Source: Bog-756 sp043784065 (GTDB lineage Bacteria; Actinomycetota; Acidimicrobiia; Acidimicrobiales; RAAP-2). Taken from it: a stretch of 64,000 bases of DNA. Under the pieces are notes generated by a model, which saw only the letters and a program-made list of their open reading frames with translations, had not been told where the DNA came from and made no database searches. Every line of letters begins with the position of its first letter. Positions within the stretch are counted from its first letter, which is position 1. The DNA lies in contig JAYVYR010000002.1 of NCBI GenBank assembly GCA_043784065.1, forward strand, positions 21,929-85,928, written 5' to 3'. Shown piece after piece: positions 8,339-16,628 of the stretch. The position numbers were made by a program, and so were the translations under genes.

Positions 8339-9310
8339 ATGCGCGCCGTCGTCTGCAACCAACTGGGTCCTCTCGACACCTTGGCAGTGGAGGACCGGCC
8401 CACCCCCGACCCGGCCGAGGGGATGGTGGTCATCGACGTGGCCGCCGCCGGGGTGAACTTCGTCGACGGCCTGATCTGCCAGGGCAGGTATCAGTTGAAG
8501 CCGCCCACCCCGTTCGTCCCGGGCAGCGAGGTGGCCGGAACCATTGCCGCAGTAGGTCCGGGCGTGACGGGTTGGTCAGTGGGCGACCGGGTGCTGGTCT
8601 TCTGCGGATTCGGCGGGTTCGCCACCCAGGTGGTGGCCCCGGCCCTGTCACTGGTGGCAGCGCCGGACTCCATCGATCTGGCCCAGGCGGCTGCCCTCAT
8701 CCAGAGCTACTGCACCATGCTCTTCACGCTTACCCGGAGGACGACGGTGGCCCCGGGCGAGTGGGTGCTGGTGCTGGGCGCCGGCGGTGGCATCGGCCTG
8801 GCCGCCATCGACGTGGCCACGGCACTCGGCGCTCACGTCATCGCCGCCGCGTCGACGGCGGAGAAGTTGGAGGCTGCCGAGGCCATGGGAGCCGAGGCCA
8901 CCATCGCCTACGAGACCGAGGACCTTAAGTCCCGGGCCCGCCAGCTGTCCGGCGGCGGCGTCGACGTAGTGGTCGATCCCGTAGGCGGACAGCACGCTGA
9001 GCCGGCACTGCGAGCCACCCGCCACCTCGGGCGGTTCTGCGTAATCGGCTTCGCGTCCGGGCCCATCCCCTCGATCCCCATCAATCAGGTGCTGCTCAAC
9101 AACCGCACATTGGTCGGTGTCGATTGGGGCGGGTGGACGTTCAAGGACCCGTTCGGCAACCGGGCCCTGATCGACGAACTGATGGGGATGGTGGCGGACG
9201 GTCGACTCCACCCGACCGTGCCCACCAAGCGGCCGCTGGCCGAGGCCGCCGACGTGATGACCGGTCTCATCGACCGCACCGTGATCGGCAAGGTCGTACT
9301 CGTGCCCTGA
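8339..9310 (+). CDS. NADPH:quinone oxidoreductase-type medium-chain dehydrogenase
   Basis: A 323-residue medium-chain dehydrogenase/reductase of the zeta-crystallin (QOR) type, without the structural zinc-binding cysteines. The N-terminal GroES-like half contains AAGVNFVDGL and PFVPGSEVAGTI. The Rossmann half has the nucleotide motif GAGGGIGLAAIDVATALG at about 145-162 and VDVVVDPVGG. It likely reduces quinones or enoyl/enone substrates with NADPH. The start ATG 8339 matches the family N-terminus MRAVVCNQLG. It is convergent with the ccm cluster and appears to be a single-gene unit. Confidence 0.87.
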   Translation: MRAVVCNQLGPLDTLAVEDRPTPDPAEGMVVIDVAAAGVNFVDGLICQGRYQLKPPTPFVPGSEVAGTIAAVGPGVTGWSVGDRVLVFCGFGGFATQVVAPALSLVAAPDSIDLAQAAALIQSYCTMLFTLTRRTTVAPGEWVLVLGAGGGIGLAAIDVATALGAHVIAAASTAEKLEAAEAMGAEATIAYETEDLKSRARQLSGGGVDVVVDPVGGQHAEPALRATRHLGRFCVIGFASGPIPSIPINQVLLNNRTLVGVDWGGWTFKDPFGNRALIDELMGMVADGRLHPTVPTKRPLAEAADVMTGLIDRTVIGKVVLVP

Positions 9311-9359
9311 TGTCGATGGCCAGACAACGGAGACTTGAAATCGAATCCGGTCAGCTTGG

Positions 9360-10685
9360 TCAGGCGGACGGAACACTGGAAGGGAACGGTCTACCGGCTG
9401 TCGAATAGGCCTGGCGGAGGACGGAAGCGGCCTGAGACACCACGGCAACCGGCGGCTTGGACGCCAGGAACAGGGTGAACTGGTCAACAGCACCGGAGGC
9501 ATTTGCCTCCTGTTGGAGCATAAATGTGCCCAGGTAGAGGTGAGCAGCGTAGTCACCAGGGTTCAAGGTGGCGGCCTGATTCAGTTTCACGCGGGCGTCG
9601 CTGATCAGCGACGTGCTGGCTCCCTGCCGCCCGATCCGGTACTCCAGCCAGCCAAGCTGTGCGAGGGCTACCTCGTTGGCCGGATGGGAGGTGAGGATGG
9701 TCTGGTAGAGCTGGGCGGCCTGACCCAGCTGCCCTTGATTCTCGACGGCGGCGGCCTGATCGAGCGAGCGCGCCATCTGTTGACTTGGACTCAGGCTCAC
9801 CGAGCCGGTGGCCGTCTGGCCGGGCAGGCGGGAGTGGGCGAACAGGGGGACGGCCATCGCCAGCGCGACCACGAAACAGCCGATCGACCCGATCAGGAAC
9901 CACCGATTCCGGCCATGCCGACGGGAAGCGGTCTGCGTCATTGCGGCTACGGGGGATCCCGGTCCGGCGGCCGCATCGTCGACGGCCTCGGCCGTCCATT
10001 TGGCCGTGGAGCCGGCAGCAGAGGCCGTTGTGACCGCAGGCTTCATGGCCGTGGCGGCAGTCGTGGCGGCCGTGGTGGTTGGCCTAGTGGCCGTCGCTGG
10101 TCCAAGTGCGGCCAGGCGGACCAGGTCACGCTGGCGCAGCACCAGGTAGTCACCATCCTCCAGGTCGCCGGCCAGGTACTCGGCGTCGGCGTCGGCCAAT
10201 GAACTGGTGAGGAACTGCCGGCGCTCGTCGAGGGCCACAGGATCGACCACCCGACCCCGCACGTCGGCGTCGAGGTCACCGGTCCCGCGCCGGCGCCGTT
10301 GGACCAGCACCACTACAAGGGCAGCCAGACCGGCAAGCCCGCCAGCGATGGGCAGCACCCAGACCAGGGCCGACCAACCACTGGTCGACGGATCGAGGAC
10401 GATGGCCGAGCCGTAGCGGGCGACGAGGTAGTCCTTGATCTGCTGGTCGCTCTTCCCCTGGTCGACCAGGTGCGCCACTGTTGCCCGCACCGTGATGGCG
10501 GTCGGCGCGCTCGATACACCGACCGACAGATCCTCACAGCTCGGGCACCGGATCACCGCCTCTACCGAGGCGGCCCGCTGGGCGTTGGTCGGAGGGGTGG
10601 ACGAGAAGACGCCATTACCGACCAGCAGGGCGACCACCAGGACCACCCCCAGCAGCGTCCACAGAGGAAACTGCCGGGACCTCAT
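9360..10685 (-). CDS. ccmH: CcmH/CcmI-type cytochrome c biogenesis protein (CcmH domain fused to TPR region)
   Basis: A 441-residue membrane protein of the System I cytochrome c maturation pathway. The N-terminal membrane anchor (about 8-25) is followed by a CcmH domain with the redox motif RCPSCEDLSV (Cys47, Cys50), which reduces apocytochrome c. A second transmembrane segment is near 105-130, and a third near 270. The C-terminal part is TPR-like (AQLYQTILTSHPANEVALAQL), as in CcmI/NrfG, which hands apocytochrome to the heme lyase. An Ala/Thr-rich linker around 195-235 joins the halves. It overlaps the thioredoxin gene by four bases (ATGA), the last gene of the ccm operon. Confidence 0.87.
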   Translation of the reverse strand: MRSRQFPLWTLLGVVLVVALLVGNGVFSSTPPTNAQRAASVEAVIRCPSCEDLSVGVSSAPTAITVRATVAHLVDQGKSDQQIKDYLVARYGSAIVLDPSTSGWSALVWVLPIAGGLAGLAALVVVLVQRRRRGTGDLDADVRGRVVDPVALDERRQFLTSSLADADAEYLAGDLEDGDYLVLRQRDLVRLAALGPATATRPTTTAATTAATAMKPAVTTASAAGSTAKWTAEAVDDAAAGPGSPVAAMTQTASRRHGRNRWFLIGSIGCFVVALAMAVPLFAHSRLPGQTATGSVSLSPSQQMARSLDQAAAVENQGQLGQAAQLYQTILTSHPANEVALAQLGWLEYRIGRQGASTSLISDARVKLNQAATLNPGDYAAHLYLGTFMLQQEANASGAVDQFTLFLASKPPVAVVSQAASVLRQAYSTAGRPFPSSVPSA

Positions 10686-11278
10686 GCTCCTGCCGTCTTG
10701 GCCCGAGCGATCAACTGGTTGAGGTCGGTAGCCGTCACCGGGGCCACGATGTAGGCCACCACCCGGCCGTCAGGGGCGATCAGGAAGGTCGAGGGAGGGG
10801 CCCGGACCCCGAAGCTGAGAGCCAGGGCGCCTGCCGGATCGGTCAGCGTCGGCCAGGTCGCACCCAGGGTCGCCTGGTACGAGCGGGCGACCGAGCTGGT
10901 GTCGTCGAAGACCACGCTGACCATCCGAGCGTCACCCGACTGGCTGTGCTGGAAGGCGAACTTCACCAGCTCGGGCCCTTCGGTCTGACATGGCGTACAC
11001 CAGCTGGCGAAGAAGTTGACCACTACGAAGCTGCCCGATGGACGAGGCAGAACGAAAGTCGAGCCGTCGACCGTCGTTCCGCCAACGGCGGGAACCGGTT
11101 TGCCGACCAACGGGCTCTGCACCTCGACCACGGCAGCGGGTGGACGCGTCGCCAGCACGGCGATCAGTCCGGCGGCAACCACGAGGACGGTCAGCGCTAC
11201 CCAGCGGGCCGTGTGACGGGTCTGCTGCGAGGGCGCGCCGGAGGCCGGTGCCAACGCTGGAGCCGCGACGTCAGTCAC
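10682..11278 (-). CDS. TlpA/CcmG-type membrane-anchored thioredoxin
   Basis: A 198-residue thiol-disulfide protein with one N-terminal membrane anchor (about 25-45) and an exported thioredoxin fold. The active site is NFFASWCTPCQTEGPELV (Cys94, Cys97), with a late cis-Pro region PPSTFLIAPDGRVV. In System I this protein keeps the CXXCH cysteines of apocytochrome c reduced, receiving electrons from CcdA, which is encoded at the head of the same operon. The GTG start at 11278 overlaps the ccmF stop, and its own end overlaps ccmH. CcmG/DsbE is the functional equivalent; ResA/TlpA would be alternative names. Confidence 0.88.
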   Translation of the reverse strand: MTDVAAPALAPASGAPSQQTRHTARWVALTVLVVAAGLIAVLATRPPAAVVEVQSPLVGKPVPAVGGTTVDGSTFVLPRPSGSFVVVNFFASWCTPCQTEGPELVKFAFQHSQSGDARMVSVVFDDTSSVARSYQATLGATWPTLTDPAGALALSFGVRAPPSTFLIAPDGRVVAYIVAPVTATDLNQLIARAKTAGA

Positions 11279-13368
11279 GGGGCCTCCCCCGCCCCGACAG
11301 GCAGGCGTAGAGCCGGCCGGGAGGCTGTCGGGACCACTTCAAGTTCAGATTCGACATGCGGCTCGACGGGCGGTGCGGCGCCCGCCACCGGGGCCGACAC
11401 CGGGTCGGTGGGACGGCGACGCTTGCCGGGGATGGCCGACAGGATCGACCCCACCACGATCAGTGCCCCGCCGATCCACAGCCACATGACCATGGGTTGG
11501 ACGACCACGCCGAAGGTCCAGGCCCCTCCGTGGTCGGGGATCGAGTTGATGGTCAGGTAGACGTCGGAGGTGATGCTCGAGTCGACCGCAGGGGTGCCGA
11601 CGGGCTGGGTACCCCTCCCGAACCGGCTGATGGCCGGCGTGAATACGGCCCCGCCATCGACCCGGAGCAGGGCCTGCTGGCTGACGTGCGAAGGGGTCCG
11701 GATGACCCGGGTGCCGACGAACTCGACGGTGTGACCGGCGAACCTACCGGTCTGGCCGTGGGCGAGCACCACTGTGCCCCGCTGGCCGAACGCGGTGGCC
11801 GCCGTGAGACCTACGGCGAGCACGACCACGCCGATATGGACGATCATCCCGCCATTGGCGCGGCCCACCAGCCCGCGCCACCCGGCCAGCGCCGCCCGGG
11901 CCGGCGAAACACCGGCCAGGCGGGCCGAACGCCAGGCGCCCCGGACCGACAGCACCAGGGCCCGACCGGCTGACGCGGCGGCGAAGGCGCCGAGCCCGAA
12001 GGCGAGCAGCGGCTCGATGCCGGTGATGCCGGCAAGCACGCAGCCCACCACTACGGCCACGCCGATACTGGCGGGCACGGCCAGGCGGCCCCTCATCACG
12101 GCGGCCGAGGATTTGCGCCACGGCAGAGCGGGAGCGACGGCCATCAAGAACAGCAGCCCGAGGCCGACGGGGATGACAAGCCGGTTGAAGTACGGGGCGC
12201 CGACCGACACCTGGGCACCACTGTTGAGCGCCTCGTAGAGGAGAGGGAAGACGGTGCCGAGGAGCACGATGAAGGCGAACAGGACGAAGAAGAGGTTGTT
12301 GGCCAGGAACGCCCCTTCACGGCTCACGACTGAGTCGATCCCGCCACCCGAGCGCAACCGGTCGCCTCGCCAGGCGATGAGACCGACACCGACCACGATG
12401 ACGAGGCCGAAGAAGCCGAGGAGCAGTGGCCCGATCGACGAGGTGGAGAATGAGTGGACCGACTGGATCACACCGGAACGGGTCAGGAATGTGCCGAGGA
12501 TGGTGAGGCTGAACGTGGCGATGACCAGCGAAAGGTTCCACACCCGCAGCAGGCCCCGCCGCTGCTGGACCATGACGGAATGGAGGTAGGCGGTGCCCAC
12601 CAGCCAGGGCAGCAACGAGGCGTTCTCCACCGGATCCCATGCCCAGAATCCGCCCCATCCGAGCACCTGGTAAGACCACCATGCACCCAAGACGATGCCG
12701 ATGGTCAAGAAGGTCCAGGCGAACAGGGTCCACCGTCGGATCTCCCCCTGCCAGTCCGCGTCGACCCGTCCGGTGACCAACGAGGCCACGGCGAACGCGA
12801 ACGGGAGCGTGAACCCGACCAGCCCCAGGTAGAGCATGGGCGGATGAAACAGAACCAGTGGATTGTCCTGGAGAAGGACGTTAGGACCGAGTCCGTCGGG
12901 TGGGATCGCCCCCGACACGTGAGCGAACGGGTCGGCCGGCCCGAGCATCAGCCCGAAGAAGAACGCGCACACCACATACATGACCAGCGTCGCCCAGGCC
13001 ACCAGTTGGTCGTCGGCTTTGGCCCGGAAGCGCCAGACCATGGCGGTCACGTAGATCCCGAGGGTGATTCCCCACAGCAGGATCGAGCCGGCCAGGGCCG
13101 ACCACATGCCGGTGATCGAGTAGATGAGCGGAGTCGATCGACTGTTGTTGTCAGCCACATAGGAGAGGGAGAAATCATGGGTGATCAGCGACCGCTGCAT
13201 GGCGGCTACGGCCACGACCCCACCCAGCAGGATGATCGGCGCGTAGAGCCGGCCGCCCCGCAGCTGGCCCGGGCGCCTGCGCACCAGTCCGACGACCAGC
13301 ACCACGATCCCGACGACGGCAGCCGCGAAACCGAGCAGGACACCGGTGTGTCCGAGGGTGCCGTTCAT
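11275..13368 (-). CDS. ccmF: Cytochrome c heme lyase CcmF
   Basis: A 697-residue polytopic membrane protein that joins heme to apocytochrome c in System I. The tryptophan-rich WWD signature WGGFWAWDPVENASLLPW is at about 238-255, and the adjoining segments LVLFHPPMLYLG and HSVMVQQRRG hold the conserved heme-ligating histidines. About 15 membrane segments can be counted. A periplasmic C-terminal domain (about 540-640) ends with one more helix and a hydrophilic tail. The length fits CcmF, while System II CcsA is far shorter. It begins 40 bases after the ccmE stop and overlaps tlpA by four bases. Confidence 0.93.
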   Translation of the reverse strand: MNGTLGHTGVLLGFAAAVVGIVVLVVGLVRRRPGQLRGGRLYAPIILLGGVVAVAAMQRSLITHDFSLSYVADNNSRSTPLIYSITGMWSALAGSILLWGITLGIYVTAMVWRFRAKADDQLVAWATLVMYVVCAFFFGLMLGPADPFAHVSGAIPPDGLGPNVLLQDNPLVLFHPPMLYLGLVGFTLPFAFAVASLVTGRVDADWQGEIRRWTLFAWTFLTIGIVLGAWWSYQVLGWGGFWAWDPVENASLLPWLVGTAYLHSVMVQQRRGLLRVWNLSLVIATFSLTILGTFLTRSGVIQSVHSFSTSSIGPLLLGFFGLVIVVGVGLIAWRGDRLRSGGGIDSVVSREGAFLANNLFFVLFAFIVLLGTVFPLLYEALNSGAQVSVGAPYFNRLVIPVGLGLLFLMAVAPALPWRKSSAAVMRGRLAVPASIGVAVVVGCVLAGITGIEPLLAFGLGAFAAASAGRALVLSVRGAWRSARLAGVSPARAALAGWRGLVGRANGGMIVHIGVVVLAVGLTAATAFGQRGTVVLAHGQTGRFAGHTVEFVGTRVIRTPSHVSQQALLRVDGGAVFTPAISRFGRGTQPVGTPAVDSSITSDVYLTINSIPDHGGAWTFGVVVQPMVMWLWIGGALIVVGSILSAIPGKRRRPTDPVSAPVAGAAPPVEPHVESELEVVPTASRPALRLPVGAGEAP

Positions 13369-13408
13369 TGCGGACCGGGACCGGTGGCGAGGTGGAGCGG
13401 GTTGATCG

Positions 13409-13915
13409 TCACCGCTTGGAGCCGTTCGGGGCCGTCACCCGAGACGGGTGTTGGGCGATGTACGTCGACGAGTGCTTGACCAGGATCTGGTCGGACACGA
13501 ACGTATCGCCCTGGAAGTGGCCTACGGCGATGACCGGAATATTCCCCTGGAACAACTGGGGCGGGCTCGAGGTGTTGTGCACGGCAAGGTGGACCGCACC
13601 GGAGGTGACGACGAAGTTCACACCGTCGGTGGAGGAGTGGATCGACCCGGGGACCACCACACCCTCCACGTTGATCGTCTTGTCCCCCAACGTCACTTTC
13701 TGGGCTACCGCCTGATCGGCCGGTATGTAGAAATTCAGCGCCGAACCGAGCCCTTTGACGAGGAGAAACATCAGAGCGCAGACCAGAACGATGCCTATCA
13801 CCACGTAGCGGGCAGTGTGCTTGGGAGCACTATGTGGGACCCGGCGAACGGGCGGGGGGCCGGCGTCCAGGGCGCTTCCGGTCGTGGGCGGAACAGTCGG
13901 AGGTGCGGTGGTCAC
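13409..13915 (-). CDS. ccmE: Heme chaperone CcmE
   Basis: A 168-residue heme chaperone with one N-terminal anchor (about 37-56) and an exported OB-fold domain. The covalent heme site is recognisable as LVKHSSTY: His148 followed four residues later by Tyr152, replacing the textbook LAKHDENY. Motifs INVEGVVVPGSI and IPVIAVGHFQGDTF fit the family. The N-terminal 35 residues are Pro/Thr-rich and cytoplasmic. The start is GTG 13915, whose codon overlaps the stop of the tiny ccmD gene upstream. CcmE takes heme from CcmABCD and delivers it to CcmF, both encoded alongside. Confidence 0.9.
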   Translation of the reverse strand: MTTAPPTVPPTTGSALDAGPPPVRRVPHSAPKHTARYVVIGIVLVCALMFLLVKGLGSALNFYIPADQAVAQKVTLGDKTINVEGVVVPGSIHSSTDGVNFVVTSGAVHLAVHNTSSPPQLFQGNIPVIAVGHFQGDTFVSDQILVKHSSTYIAQHPSRVTAPNGSKR

Positions 13916-14070
13916 GGGACCACTGCGCCGACGGGGCTGGTCGCAGCCGGGCTGGCGCCGGCCGCCCGGTCGACAGCCTCAGCCAGGCGACGGCGGCGCC
14001 ACACCAACTGCACCGAATACAGAGCCAGGGTGCAGAGGACGAAAACATAGCCGGCGACGACGTAACGCAT
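13912..14070 (-). CDS. ccmD: CcmD-like small heme exporter subunit
   Basis: A 52-residue protein between ccmC and ccmE. It starts MRYVVAGYVFVLCTLALYSV with one membrane helix, followed by the basic stretch VWRRRRL and a short Ala-rich tail. This architecture (single helix, then arginines) and the position exactly between ccmC and ccmE fit CcmD, which helps release holo-CcmE from the CcmABC exporter. Its ATG shares one base with the ccmC stop and its TGA overlaps the ccmE GTG by four bases, so it is tightly coupled on both sides. CcmD proteins are poorly conserved, so the call rests on position and shape. Confidence 0.75.
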   Translation of the reverse strand: MRYVVAGYVFVLCTLALYSVQLVWRRRRLAEAVDRAAGASPAATSPVGAVVP

Positions 14071-15038
14071 CAGGCCACCACCACCCGGTCAGTTGACGGC
14101 CCATCGACCGCACCCGACTCGACTGGTCCCCCGTCGACCGATCTGCCGTTGACCGATCCACCGTCGACCGGTCCCTCGTCGAAAAGTCCCCCGTCGAAGG
14201 GTCCCCCGCCCTCGGACTGACGCTCGACCAGGGCTAGGTCGAGTTCATTGGCGGCCAGCCAGTCCTCGAGCACGCCGATGCGGTAGCGGACAAGGAGCAT
14301 CCACACGAAAACCAGGGTCAGTGCCACGAAGCCGAGTAGCAGGGTCAACGCCATCGAGCCGTGGATCTTCAACTTCAACCCGGGATTGAGCACGGTGGCT
14401 CCTTGATGCAGGGTATTCCACCAGTTGACCGAAAAATGGACGAGCGGGACATCGATGGCGGCGAACAAGGCAACGAATGCGCTCCGCCGGGCCCGGACTT
14501 CTGGTTCGGCGGGAATCCGCCGCAGGGCCAGGTAGCCGAGGAACAGGACGAGCAGGACAGCCGTCAGTGTGAGCCGGGCATCCCATGCCCACCACACGCC
14601 CCATGTCGGCTTGCCCCAGATCGAGCCCGACACGAGAGTGCAGACGTTGAATACCACACCGACTTCAACGGCGGCAGCGGCCAGGCGGTCCCAGAACAGC
14701 GACCGGGACCTGGGCCACAGGTAGAGGAGGCTGGACACGGCGGCCAGGCCGAAGGCGAGGTAGAGCGCGACCCAGGCCACACCGGGGTGGATGTAGACAA
14801 GGCGGACAAGGTCACCCTGGATCTTGTCCGGCGGAGTCACCCATATGCCGAGCCACACCGTGGCGACGGTGCCGACCAGGGAGACGATGCCGATGGACCG
14901 TTCGACCGCCTTCGAGCGGGACGATCGAACGGGAACAGAGGTCACTGCTGTATTCGTCACCGGGGCGGCAGGCGGATGGACTACGGGTGCCAGTCCGGAT
15001 CCATCCTTGACTGCAGAGGTGGACAGGTCGTCGGTCAT
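14070..15038 (-). CDS. ccmC: Heme exporter/handling protein CcmC with repetitive C-terminal tail
   Basis: A 322-residue membrane protein of the CcmC family, which presents heme to CcmE. The WWD signature region WGKPTWGVWWAWDARLT is at about 141-157, flanked by the two heme-ligand histidines in VYIHPGVAW (His84) and VPLVHFSVNWW (His201). Six membrane helices fit the family. The N-terminal 45 residues are an extra hydrophilic extension, and residues about 277-318 form a degenerate Gly/Asp repeat not found in ordinary CcmC. The start ATG 15038 overlaps the ccmB stop (ATGA). The longer open frame upstream lies within ccmB and is discarded. Confidence 0.9.
   Translation of the reverse strand: MTDDLSTSAVKDGSGLAPVVHPPAAPVTNTAVTSVPVRSSRSKAVERSIGIVSLVGTVATVWLGIWVTPPDKIQGDLVRLVYIHPGVAWVALYLAFGLAAVSSLLYLWPRSRSLFWDRLAAAAVEVGVVFNVCTLVSGSIWGKPTWGVWWAWDARLTLTAVLLVLFLGYLALRRIPAEPEVRARRSAFVALFAAIDVPLVHFSVNWWNTLHQGATVLNPGLKLKIHGSMALTLLLGFVALTLVFVWMLLVRYRIGVLEDWLAANELDLALVERQSEGGGPFDGGLFDEGPVDGGSVNGRSVDGGPVESGAVDGPSTDRVVVA
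14083..14211 (-). repeat. Degenerate repeat encoding the CcmC tail
   Basis: In-frame imperfect units of about 15 bases encode variations of VDGGS/VDGGP and FDGG within the last 45 codons of ccmC. Each unit carries a GTCGAC- or GTCGAA-like core on the plus strand. The acidic, glycine-rich tail is expected to be disordered and cytoplasmic. Boundaries are approximate. Confidence 0.5.
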
Positions 15039-15706
15039 GCCGTCTCCTGGATGGGGCCGAACAGGATCACGCCGATGGCCAGATAGACAGCGTCGAATAC
15101 GACCAGCAACCGCAGCCACTGCATGCCGGTGGCCGGAGTCCCTCCGGCCATGGCGGCCTGCCAGATCCGGGTGCCGGCCAGCAGTACCGGCGCGGCGATG
15201 GGCAGGAGCAGGAAGGGAAGCAACGTTTCGCGCACGCGGAGGCCCGAGGACAGGGCGCCGTAGAGAGTACCGGTAGCGGCCAGACCGATGGTACCGAGCA
15301 GGCAGGAGACCACCATCATCCACGGGACTTCGATTCGGGCGCCGTACAGAAGAACGACACCGACGGTCAGAAGCAACTCGAGAACGATCAGCTGGGCGGC
15401 CACGGCGAACGCCTTGCCCAGGTAGAGCCCGGCCGGGTCGATGCCCGAGAGACGCAGCCCGTCGCGGGCGCCGTCGGACGACTCCACCGACACACTGCGC
15501 TGGATGGCCTGCACCGTGCAGAACAGGACGGCAACCCAGAAGAGTCCGGGGGCACCCTTGGCCATCACCTGGCGATCGGGGCCGAGGGCGAAGGCGAACA
15601 GAACCAGGGCCACGATCCCGAACGGAGCGACCTGGGACAGGGCGACCCGCGAGCGTCCCTCGATGCGCAGGTCCTTCCCGGCCACCAGGGCGGCATCACG
15701 CCACAT
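15035..15706 (-). CDS. ccmB: Heme exporter permease CcmB
   Basis: A 223-residue integral membrane protein, the permease of the CcmAB ABC transporter. It has six hydrophobic segments and the family features SQVAPFGIVALVLFAFALGP and SSDGARDGLRLSGIDPAGLYLGK in shorter form around residues 23-42 and 75-98. With CcmA it powers the release of holo-CcmE from CcmC. The gene overlaps ccmA by 11 bases upstream and ccmC by four bases downstream, which indicates one transcript. The length is normal for CcmB. Confidence 0.9.
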   Translation of the reverse strand: MWRDAALVAGKDLRIEGRSRVALSQVAPFGIVALVLFAFALGPDRQVMAKGAPGLFWVAVLFCTVQAIQRSVSVESSDGARDGLRLSGIDPAGLYLGKAFAVAAQLIVLELLLTVGVVLLYGARIEVPWMMVVSCLLGTIGLAATGTLYGALSSGLRVRETLLPFLLLPIAAPVLLAGTRIWQAAMAGGTPATGMQWLRLLVVFDAVYLAIGVILFGPIQETA

Positions 15707-16511
15707 GGGCCACCTGTCCTTCTAACCCTGCGGGGCCTGGCGCATCGACATCCGGTCCCTTGGCCTCCGGTCCCTCGACGACCGGCTCGTCGACGACCAG
15801 CTCGTCGACGTCACTCGAAGGGGAACGTCCACCATCCGCCTGGATGAGGGTTCGCTCCCCTGTTATCCGTCCGCCAGTCACCTTGACCGCACGGGAGGCC
15901 AGCTCCGCCACGGCGCCCGATTCGTGGCTGGCGATAAGTACGGTCACCCCGCTGGCCGCCGCCTCGAGGATCACATGGTCGAGCAGAGCCCGGGCGGCGG
16001 CGTCGAGGCCGGCGTGGGGCTCGTCGAGCAGCCACAGCTCCGGCCACCGGGCCGTCAGCACTGCCAAAGCCACCCGCCGGCGCTGACCGGCAGAGAGTCT
16101 TCCGGCCGAGGTCTTGGCCAGACGGCCGATCAGGCCCCACCGCTCACATGCCGGGTCGATCCGCGAGACGTCGCCCCCGGCGGCCCGGACGGCGAACCGT
16201 ACGTTCTCCCGCACGGTGAGGTCGTCGTAGAGGTGTGAGCCGTGGGAAAGAAGTCCGACCCGTCGGCGCACGGCGGTCCGGTTCCGGTAGGGATCGAGCC
16301 CGAACACGGAGAGGCGACCGGAGGCCAGGGGCACCAGACCGGCACATACCCGCAACAGGCTCGTCTTGCCAGCACCGTTCGGGCCTTCGACCAGGATCGT
16401 CTCGCCTACGGCCACCTCAAGATCGACTCCGGACAGCAGTGGGAACCGACCCGAGAGCGCGACTGCGTCGCAAAGGGAGACTGCGGAGGTGGGGAAAGCA
16501 GTGGTGGCCAT
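15696..16511 (-). CDS. ccmA: Heme exporter ATP-binding protein CcmA
   Basis: A 271-residue ABC ATPase of the CcmA family. Walker A EGPNGAGKTSLLR is at about 42-54, the ABC signature RLSAGQRRRVALA at about 138-150, and Walker B ELWLLDEPHAGLD at about 158-170, followed by the switch His in IASHESGA. The ATPase core ends near residue 220. The last 45 residues are an acidic Val/Asp/Glu/Pro-rich tail, similar in style to the CcmC tail. Start ATG 16511. It overlaps ccmB and is separated from ccdA by 117 bases, where a second promoter could sit. Confidence 0.9.
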   Translation of the reverse strand: MATTAFPTSAVSLCDAVALSGRFPLLSGVDLEVAVGETILVEGPNGAGKTSLLRVCAGLVPLASGRLSVFGLDPYRNRTAVRRRVGLLSHGSHLYDDLTVRENVRFAVRAAGGDVSRIDPACERWGLIGRLAKTSAGRLSAGQRRRVALAVLTARWPELWLLDEPHAGLDAAARALLDHVILEAAASGVTVLIASHESGAVAELASRAVKVTGGRITGERTLIQADGGRSPSSDVDELVVDEPVVEGPEAKGPDVDAPGPAGLEGQVAHVA

Positions 16512-16628
16512 GAGCTGCCGCCAATGCTACGGGGGCCGGCAGCCGGTAGCCAGACGGGGGTCAGGGGCTGATCCTGAACCCAGATCCGACTCCGACCCGG
16601 GTCCCCGGCCCCGGGGGGAATTCGGGCC

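Noticed and set aside
12454..13479. 341-codon open frame opposite ccmF
   Set aside because: Antisense to a clear ccmF gene; composition (Gln, His, Arg, Pro-rich) is that of a shadow frame.
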